Made by a program: the position numbers and the translations under genes. Source: Hansfordia pulvinata (lineage: Eukaryota; Ascomycota; Sordariomycetes; Xylariales). Taken from it: a stretch of DNA of 64,000 nt. Each line of letters opens with the position of its first letter. Position 1 is the first letter of the stretch. A model generated the notes under the pieces. The model was given only the letters and a program-made list of their open reading frames with translations. It did not search any database and had not been told where the DNA came from. Of the stretch, positions 55,837 to 64,000 are shown piece after piece. The stretch is taken from NCBI GenBank assembly GCA_006538405.1, contig BJKQ01000006.1:124001-188000 (forward strand), read 5' to 3'.

Positions 55837-58800
55837 GGTGCCAAGGCGAGGCTGTTCCCCAGCCGAATAAAGTCACACAGATGAAGCAAACAGAAGAAGG
55901 ATGCTGGAACGAGCAGGCAAGCTCATACGTGGAGCGGCAACCGACAGTTGAGCAGGCTCAGACTGGTGGAGCACAACCGCATGATAAAGTCGGCGGTGAT
56001 GACAGTCGTCAGCCACTACAGCGCCGACGTTGTCAGTGGGAAAAACAAGCTCAGGTGGCGGAGCTTGGTCGACAAACGCAACGCAGGAAAAGCGTGGCGA
56101 GCGGGTGCCAGAGTCCCCCGGTTGCCTGTACTATCGCCCTCGTTGTAGTCATCTGGCTGGCACCGGGTTGGGGTATATATTGGGAAGGCACCTGATGACC
56201 ACCCTCATGGGGCGCCTCATTGGTTGCCGGTAGGCCCATTGTACAACCAGAAGGCGGCCACAAGGGACCGTAGAGCACCTGGTGGTGGTTTCCGTGCTTA
56301 CTACTGGGGTTGCCGTGCAGTCGGCAGCCTCAGCTGGAAGTGATGGCCATAAAGGTGACAGCGGTATTTCCGGCAACCCACAGGCGAAGACAACCTTCCC
56401 ACCCAAGTAAGCACGCGTCCGAAGCTTTGACCAAAGATCTCGCTCAGTCTCGAATTGCCTACATGCAGGTGCTCGTACCCAAAGGTCTCGATTCGGGCCG
56501 GGGCTGTGAGCAACGGGAGGGCAGGGCGGTAAGACTAGGCGGTAGCGATTTTGCTAGTTGAGACACGAGCACAGCAGGCATCCTGCGATGGCTCTGCCGA
56601 TCCAACGGTAGGAAGAGTCCTCAGTAGTAAGCCGTTAGGAGTTCTGGAGAGATGGAGCGCCGGCGTGGCCATGTGAGCTTGCGCTGGTCTGAGAGATACC
56701 GGCGGCTTGAGAGGGTCGCTTGGGGAAAGCTGGGTAGGGGACATGGCCGGAGCAGTCATGCCACGCTGGTGATTACATTACGAAGGGCATCAGTGGGGCC
56801 TCAAGAGCAAACGATGTTACCTCGCGCAGGCCTATCGTATCGAGATGGACGCTATGCAGCGAGGACGGTAAATGTTGGCGATGTAGGAGATCAGATTGGT
56901 GGGCGAAGCCGGGCAGAATGCTTGAACGCTGGTCGAGGCAAGGATAGGCTCGGAACCTCGACAAAACCGGCTCTATCGTAGCGGCGATCGGCTGACGGAC
57001 GAGGTTGGGACTTACATGGGCGCTGCAGAGGTAGCTGCAGGACGCAGGGTTACGCGTATGGCTCGGGTGGAGGGATGGAAGCCGGTGTTGCGAGATGGAG
57101 AGGTCCGTCGCGGTATCGATGGCCGGGACTGGCCGTGGAGGGCGAAGGATGGACGGAACATGGGGTTGCAGCGCATTGCCGTCGCATCGCATCACTGTTG
57201 GCTGCTCCTCTCCGACGGCTTCGACTCATTCGATGGACCAGTGGTGTCTCGTTGATATTGTTGCCTTGAGGGGTTCCGTGGGCGGAGCATGGATGGGCAC
57301 CCTCGTGGTTGTATCGAAGGAAGCCCATAAGATCGTAATGGGTCAGAAGAATGCATCAAGGCCGCCGACTTTCCCTCATGCCCTCTCCATCGCCCACTGT
57401 AGCGATAAATGTCTTCCCCGTCAAGTTGGGTATCTCACTGCTCCCGGATGTATCACGTAGTATCTCGGGGACTGCTTACGTGGATGCGCGGGACGCGTAC
57501 CCTCCAAGGGTACGTGTAGGTCTCTCCAATCGCACTCATGTACAAAACAGCTGCGCGTGGCTGTTCCTTCCGATTGGCGAGAGCTCGACGCTCGTGGAAA
57601 TGATACGAGTACCTGGACTCTTCCGACAGGCTGGGGCAGGAGCAGCTGGCTGGTAAGAGCGCCTTCCAAGGCCCAACATCTACTCATAAGGAGTACGTGA
57701 GAGGGAGTGTGAAAGGCACCCACCTACCGACGCGTACTCGTAGTCTGCGTTGGAATGGAACCAAGTTGACTCCATCTCGCGGCCACCATTGCCATCCCCT
57801 GCTGGCTTCCATGTTCTTCTCGTCTTTCTTGTCTCCCTCCCCCTAGAGCACTGCCGGTGTAGGGTTCTTCTCGTGCGTTGGCGAAAGCTTATTCTGGTCT
57901 CGGCCCGTTCGGCTGCCATGCCTGCTTACGGAGTCGCTGGGCGTTCCTGATGGCCCCGGGGACGCCTGCTTAGCCGCCATCTGCCCACGCCATCGCCCTC
58001 ACCAGTCCCACAGCGGGACCATGGCTTGCTTGGCTGGCAGATTGTGTGGCGCCTGTCACTGGGCACCGGCGCAGCTTGGCTCTCTATTCGGCACTGGTTC
58101 ATCCCCCTGCCCCATACTCCTCCACGCCCGGCCGTAATAGCCCTGTCCGCCTATTGCCCAAGCGCTTACTCCTCCTGATGTGCATCGGTGGCACCCAGGC
58201 GTGCCCGGGACCGCACGCAAGACAGCGCCGACGGCCTCCACGCAAGTTATGCGCGGACCACACCAGTCAATCATCGAGCCGGCCAGCAAAGCCGCAGCGA
58301 ATTCAAACCCCTCAAGTAGCGCGGAATGTTGGCCAGAAGTGCCAGGTCGACTTTCCAGCTACACGCAGCACGACGACGACCCTGCGCCTGGGTGTACACG
58401 ACCTCAACCGAAATTGGCTACAAGAACAGACGGTCCGATACACGACCCCAGTCCAGTCAAGGTCGCGGGTCAGCCCGCCTCTGTCGAAAAGCCTTGCAGC
58501 CTGGCCGAGATTGGCAACTCGTGCGCGACAACGCTGGCCCGCTGGCCCACGACCATGCTCGCTGGCATGCCCCGGCCTGCACCAACCCGAACTGAAAACA
58601 CCCGCTCTCCCGCAGCCCTCAATTGCATGGAGTGTCAAGGCTCCCTCTGGCTGGCTGATGCTTGTCTTTTCATCCTCACGTCTTGCATGCCGGCAGTTGG
58701 TCCACAGGCCAGCAAGTCCACTGTCCCAACAGCAACAAAAGAAACACTTTCACCACTCCCCCCTACAGCCTGGAATTGTTCCCTCTGGCTTGGCTGATTG

Positions 58801-59036
58801 ACCCAACCAACAAACCAGCTGCCCAACCAGCCAATCGGAAATCGGCTCTCTGTCAATCTTCACCGACCACTTGAGCCAACAACCACCTCAAGCTTTAGTC
58901 TCGCTCGTCTACCTCGCGCGTCATTGCGGTTTTCCTCCTCTAAACCTCCGGACGAAGACTCGTCGTCACACGCGCGTCGCATCGCCAGCTATCACACCGA
59001 GACCAATAACCTGCTTCATCGGCCCCTCAACCAGCC
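55837..59036. other. 3.2 kb divergent spacer
   Basis: No gene recognised. Open frames at 58046-58801 and 58180-58797 overlap on the same strand and carry no motif. Confidence 0.5.
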
Positions 59037-60840
59037 ATGGCCTCCAAAACAGAAGCCGGCGAGTCGGCCACGCCCTCCACCACTAGCGCCGCGGCCGCTC
59101 GCGATGTCCCGGAAGCAGCCGCCACTTATACGCCAGCCGAAGAGAAGCGCATCCTCTCAAAGCTCGACTGGAATTTGATGACCCTTGTTTTCGCCCTGTG
59201 TGAGTTCCCCGTGTCTCGATGGCTCCTAGGCGGCAGCGCTGACCATGCCAAGACATGCTGGCCTTCCTCGACCGAAGCAACATTGGCAATGCAGAAGTGG
59301 CCGGCATGTCGGAAGACCTGGGCCTGACCCCACAGGATTATCAATGGCTCGTCAACATTTTTTATATCACCTACGTTGTGGCCGAGTTTGGTGTGCTTCT
59401 GTGGAAGATTTTCCCTCCGCACCTTGTGGGCACCGCTGTCGTTTTTGGATGGTAAGTTCCAAACCTAGCCGGGAACCCGCCGCTACACAATAGTAAAGTC
59501 GAAAACTGGTATCATTGGACGTGCCTATGCTCAATCGCTGACATGCGCATCGTGCCCCAGGGGTCTGATCGCGACCGTGCAATCTGGAGCTTCAACATGG
59601 GGCGGCATGATGGCTCTGAGGTTTCTTCTCGGCGCTTTTGAAGCTTGCTACGGGTAAGTCCTTCCCCACGTCGCAGAACCTGGGCCGTAATCAATGCTTG
59701 GCCTGAATGGCTAATCCGAAATGTTCCCAGGCCTGGCATCATCTACCTTTTGTCGTTCTTCTACCTCCGCCATGAAATCGGCTTCCGTTGCGGTATCTTC
59801 GCGTCAGCCGCACCACTGGCCTCGACCTTCGCTGGGGCCTTGGCCTTTGGCATCACCAGCGGCCACCCGCTTCTGAGCAGCTGGAGACTGCTGTTTCTTG
59901 TCGAGGGTATTCCCACCCTGCTCATGGCCACGATTGCCTACTTCTTCATCCCCGACTCGCCGGAGCATGCGCGGTTCCTCAGTGGAAAGGACAAGGAGAT
60001 TGTCCGGTCTCGGGCCATGCGCCAAGTCGGAACCAGCGCCGAGGCCCGCGTCGGTGGATTCAAGCCCCGCGAAATCATCCCGGCCCTTCTCGACGTCAAA
60101 GTCTGGCTGTGCGGCTTGATGTACTTCTGTGGCAATGTCAGCTATTCAAGCTTGCCAGTCTTTCTGCCCACCATCATCAAGGGCATGGGTTACACTTCCA
60201 TCAACGCCCAGGGTCTGTCGGCGCCGCCGTCCTTCACAGCCTTTCTGTTCGCTCTCATCACCACGTGGATCGCAGACCGCACGCAGCAGCGCTGCTTTGT
60301 CCTGATGGCCACGTCCATCGTTGGCGGAATCGGCTATATCATCCTGGCCACCGTTGACACTGTCGGAGTTCGCTACTTTGCGACATTTCTAGCATCCGCC
60401 GGGGTGTTCTCCACCATACCCAACATCTTGGGCCTGACCCTTAGTAAGTACTTTGCATTCATTGAGGATGAGAACGACCAATTCTATCAATCCTTTCCGC
60501 GCCGCTGCTAACGTGGTCTGGTTTTTCACTTGCAGACAATCAAGGCAGCGACAGCCGCCGAGGTATCTCCATCGTGATGATCAATTTGATTGGGCAGTGT
60601 GGGCCGTTCTTGGGAACCAACGTCTTTCCAGCGAGCCAGGGCCCGCGTTACGTGGTCGGCATGGGCGTGTGTGCAGCCTTCATGTTCTTCTGCGCCTTGC
60701 TGGCGCTCGCTCAGCGCCTTCTTCTGGCGTGGCAGAATCGCCGTCTCGATCGCAAGTACGGCGCCCAGACTGATAAGACGAGAAAATCACAGCACATGAG
60801 CTCTGAAGACTATGGTCCGACGTTTCGATATGTGCTGTAG
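59037..60840 (+). CDS. MFS transporter, Dal5/ACS (anion:cation symporter) family
   Basis: Exons 59037-59199, 59253-59451, 59561-59653, 59731-60443 and 60536-60840, 490 aa, all with GT/AG borders and consistent phase. The N-tail is hydrophilic; the first TM leads into LAFLDRSNIGNAEVAGM, the signature of Dal5/Tna1-type permeases. Later segments include LRFLLGAFEACYGPGIIYLL, SSWRLLFLVEGIPTLLMA and GISIVMINLIGQCGPFLGT, giving about 12 TMs. Relatives import allantoate, nicotinate, pantothenate or other organic anions with protons; the substrate here is not readable from sequence. Confidence 0.92.
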
Positions 60841-62858
60841 GCAGCCAGATGTTGGTATAAAGGCTCGTCTCGCGTTACGTGCTGTATGCAGACAAGATGG
60901 GTAGAGGATAAGAAGGAAAGCTAGGGGATAATTAAAGTCAATTTAGTTTCAATGAGGAGCTCTTCACGTCCATGTATTGTTTCTACTGGGGTCGAGCACC
61001 CTTTGACTTGTTCACTAAAAATCAGGGTCGCGTTTGTCGGCATTGGGGTGTGCGAACTCGCAAGCCGCGAACATGCCATCATCCCTTGATATGTTCTAAA
61101 TGTGCGCAATGCGTCACGCAATCATCCTTCACCCAGCGTCGGCATTCCCGGCCTACCTGCTCGTGCCGTCTGCCGGGACTTCCAGGGTGTCTCCAGAGCG
61201 TCCCCAGACCGTGTACAACAGGTTCCGCTCAGGGTTTTCGCACTTAAGTAGCCGAAGGATTAGCCGAGGGTGTTGATGGAAAGCAGCTACGGGGAACACT
61301 CCGAGAGACAGTCGTCGAACGTAACGGTAGCTGCTGACGCACAACGAGCGGTTGACAATGAGGAACTCGGGGCGGCTTCGGCGCTGGCCGCGACAAGCCT
61401 GACCCACTCGCCCGTGCTCAAAGGAGCTGCCACTCCAACTCCATGCATATGAACGCAGCGGCCGGGTGGACGGTCAAGGACTCCAGTATCACCAGTAGCT
61501 GATTGAAAAAAGCAGAAAAGGGGGAAAGCCGAAAACGCCCCCGCGACCCCTCGTATGTTCAAAGGCGTCTTAGTTACAGCTGCACATGCTTCTTTGGATG
61601 TTCGTAGTGGACCAACGGTGATGATTGACTTCCTTACTCAGAAACGGATGGTTAACCAATAAACTCACAAGTTTCCTATGATCTTGCACGTCTGTTCTTG
61701 TATCTCTAGGACGTTACGCGTCTCTCCAGGGAGCTGGAGGCGCTCAGTTTCGTGACTCCCGACGGGAGAAGCCAAGCCATGTCGAGATTGAAGGGACTAT
61801 TCTGCGGTGCGGTCGAGCCACTTTACAGCCGTCTATCTCGGTGCTGGTAGAAGAAATGGCTATCAGCCCCAAGTCGAGACAGCCTAGATTGGTCTGGAAA
61901 AGTGAGAGGGCATGGGAAGTGACTGGGGCTCCACGGCTCACGCGATTTCATTTAGGAAGTACTTTGGGAGAAGATCATGTGCTTTGGGTTTTCCATATTT
62001 CGAACGAAACGGCCCACCAGCTGTTGGGATCCGTGGACTTTGGATACTCAGCATCTTGAACACTTACGCCTTGCTTGCTGCGGGCTTTACAACCCCGAGG
62101 CCAGCCCCGTTTTACTTGGCCCCACGGGCATCTGACAGAGCCGCAGTCTGGACCTCGTCTGCTCAATAGACGCCCAGGGCCCGTATTTGTCGAGCTTGCA
62201 GTAGACCCGACCCAAGTTCTTGGAGCATGACATGCGTTCAACCTCTCGGCTTGTCGAGTGTGAGAGCCCGGGACCCGGGAAGCGGCCGGCCCCGTTGTGC
62301 CCCGGCGATCAGGAGGCAAGACTGCACGACGATATCTGCCAAGCCTCCCAGCACGCAATGAGCCTGGTGATGACAAAACACTAGACCTGCGACATCACGC
62401 CGGCAGCTAACCAAAGCCGACCCCTGCCCACGTGGGATCATGCTGGATATAAGGATTCATATGTGTATATATGCAAAGCTCGCAGAAACGACGACCGAAA
62501 CCAACCAGCTTCCAAAGTAAAAAAAAGTGCGGCACAATAGCCCGTGGACTCCGGCATCTACAACTCGCGCGCCCTTACACACAAGCATTCGTGCGTACCG
62601 ACGACGCGATCGCACCGCAGCCCGCTTCGCACGCAACGCTTCGCGATCCCCCTGAACAAACAACGACCACAACGCCCCGTCCTCTCTTTCTCCACACCAG
62701 GTTCCTCTCTTTGGTTTCTCTGCTATGCAACCCAAGTTGGTGCCTCGCCGCTCTACCATGTCGCCGTCGCGCCTCTATCCCCTCGCCCCATGCTCGAAAC
62801 CCCACCCGCTCCCGGACTGTGTGATTCCGTCCGGCAGCGGGGAAACGGTAACCCACCC
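60841..62858. other. 2.0 kb spacer between convergent genes
   Basis: Lower GC near 61500-62060. No gene, RNA or repeat recognised. Confidence 0.5.
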
Positions 62859-64000
62859 TCACCAGTCGTCCCACTCGTCGTCCTTCTTCGCCGCCAGCGG
62901 GGTCGACTTGTTGCCCGCGCCGCCGGCGCCGCCCATGGCCGAGGTGCCGATGGACGCCGGCCTCGAGGGCCGCGTCTCGTGGCGCTGGTCCGCTAGCGAC
63001 GAGAAGTCGTCCCAGAACCCCTTGCGGCCCTCGTCCAGCGGCGCCTGCCGCCTCACGGTGCCGTCCGGCCCCTCGACGAAACGCGAGAACTGCTCCTGCG
63101 CCCCGCGGGCCCCCGCCTGTGCCGACCGGCCCAGGTTGCCGGCGGCGCTGCGCGCTTGCGACGCAAAGTCGGACTCCGAGAGCTGTTGTCGCGAGAGTGG
63201 CGTTAGCAGCGGCGCTAGACAGTGAAACGGTACACTCTCTCACACGACGATGAGGAAGAGCGCGAGAAGAACGATAGAGAGAAATGGGCATCTCGTACCT
63301 GCTTGGCCGTCGGCTGGATGAAGTCCGAGTTGACGTTCTGCACCGTGCGCGAGAACCAGCCCCACCCCTTGGTGACGGTGGCCATGGCGTCCCTTTGCAG
63401 GTCGGCGAGCTCGGGCAGCGCGGGCTGGCCCTGGCCGCCGCCGCCGCCACCGGGCTGCGGACCGGGCGTGTTGCCGAAGCCGGCGTACTTGCCGCCCTGG
63501 CTCGGGGGCACGGCGTCGGACCGCGAGGCGTTCTCCTCGCCCAGGCGCGCAAAGTACTTGTCGTCCACCTTGGCCTTGGAGCCCGGGACGTTGGCGCCGA
63601 CGGCGGCCCCGGGCGCGGGGCTGCCGGTGCGGCTGCCCTGAAGCGGCGTGTTGGAGCGGGAGAGGGACTGCTTGGGGGCGGCCTTGGCCGCGGCCGACGG
63701 GGCCTCCTTCTTCTCGCCGGGGACGTACTCGCGGCCCTCGACCTTGGCCGTCAGCCTCTCCTTCCACTCCTCGCCGACCTCGCCGCTGTAGCGCTCCGCA
63801 ATGGTCGCGTCGTCCCACGCCAGGCCGCGCATCGTCGTGTCGTCGTGCTCGTCGAAGAACTGGCGCCAGCCCGAGTTGCCGCCCAGGCGCATCCGCTCAA
63901 TCTCGGCCTGCTTGAAGGCGTCCATGGTGACGGAGCGCACAAAGGAGATGTGCACGCCCAGCCCGCGGTGAACGCCCGCGCACGACAGGCAGATGAAGAC
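62859..64000 (-). CDS. ArfGAP, Gcs1-like (5' end beyond the window)
   Basis: Visible exons 63299-64000 and 62859-63182; phase-0 intron with donor GTACGA and acceptor AACAG. The right edge starts inside the ArfGAP zinc finger: VFICLSCAGVHRGLGVHISF contains its last two cysteines and the arginine-finger region (HRGLG). The domain continues VRSVTMDAF and ERMRLGGNSGWRQFF. A Gly/Ala/Pro-rich linker follows, then amphipathic segments (TKGWGWFSRTVQNVNSDF) like the membrane-curvature motifs of Gcs1/ArfGAP1, and an acidic end (KKDDEWDDW). The protein stimulates Arf GTP hydrolysis on Golgi and endosome membranes. The start codon and first zinc-finger cysteines are outside the window. Confidence 0.92.

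Noticed and set aside
58046..58801. 251-codon plus-strand frame upstream of the MFS gene
   Set aside because: Low-complexity Pro/Ser/Thr/Arg text overlapped by another equally open frame; no motif and no splice context.

Overview
The window is nuclear DNA of a filamentous ascomycete, probably a Sordariomycete. The evidence is short introns of about 55-240 bp with GTRNGT donors, CTRAC-like branch points and YAG acceptors; GC-rich codon third positions; genes on both strands without operons; and typical Pezizomycotina families (type-D feruloyl esterase, Pth11-like rhodopsin-domain protein, SRPK-like kinase, HMT1-type ABC transporter, small secreted cysteine-rich proteins). The species cannot be fixed from sequence alone.

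Layout. 0-8 kb: a secreted feruloyl esterase/PHB-depolymerase (+), a secreted SurE nucleotidase (-) and a large conserved secreted protein of unknown function (-). 8-19 kb: a 4.3 kb simple-repeat-rich spacer, a small secreted protein (+), an SRPK-like kinase (-) and an arylamine N-acetyltransferase (-). 19-28 kb: a charged small secreted protein (-), the SGT2/SGTA co-chaperone (+), and a seven-exon HMT1-type half-size ABC transporter (-) whose C-terminal tail carries a PAM2 (poly(A)-binding-protein-binding) motif and an RG-rich end. 28-35 kb: a 6.6 kb gene-poor stretch. 35-46 kb: a Ser-rich secreted protein (+), tRNA-Trp (-), an aquaporin (-), an F-box/ankyrin-like protein (+) and three co-oriented small secreted protein genes (-). 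47-64 kb: the BCS1 AAA-ATPase (+) facing a phosphoinositide phospholipase C (-), tRNA-Gly (-), a short-chain dehydrogenase (+) facing a Pth11-like membrane protein (-), a Dal5/ACS-type MFS transporter (+), and an ArfGAP (-) cut by the right edge.

The genes do not form one pathway. They mix housekeeping functions (SGT2, BCS1, ArfGAP, tRNAs) with a secreted or environment-facing set (esterase, nucleotidase, six small secreted proteins, aquaporin, MFS, HMT1, Pth11-like).

Two cross-cutting observations stand out. First, five genes, and probably a sixth, each need exactly one extra base for a continuous reading frame. The sense is always the same and the break is usually at a C or G run, which points to systematic single-base deletions in this assembly rather than gene decay. 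Second, the HMT1 transporter ends in a textbook PAM2 motif directly after a 62-nt intron whose retention would remove it. That would be a possible, splice-controlled link between a membrane transporter and mRNA/PABP biology.
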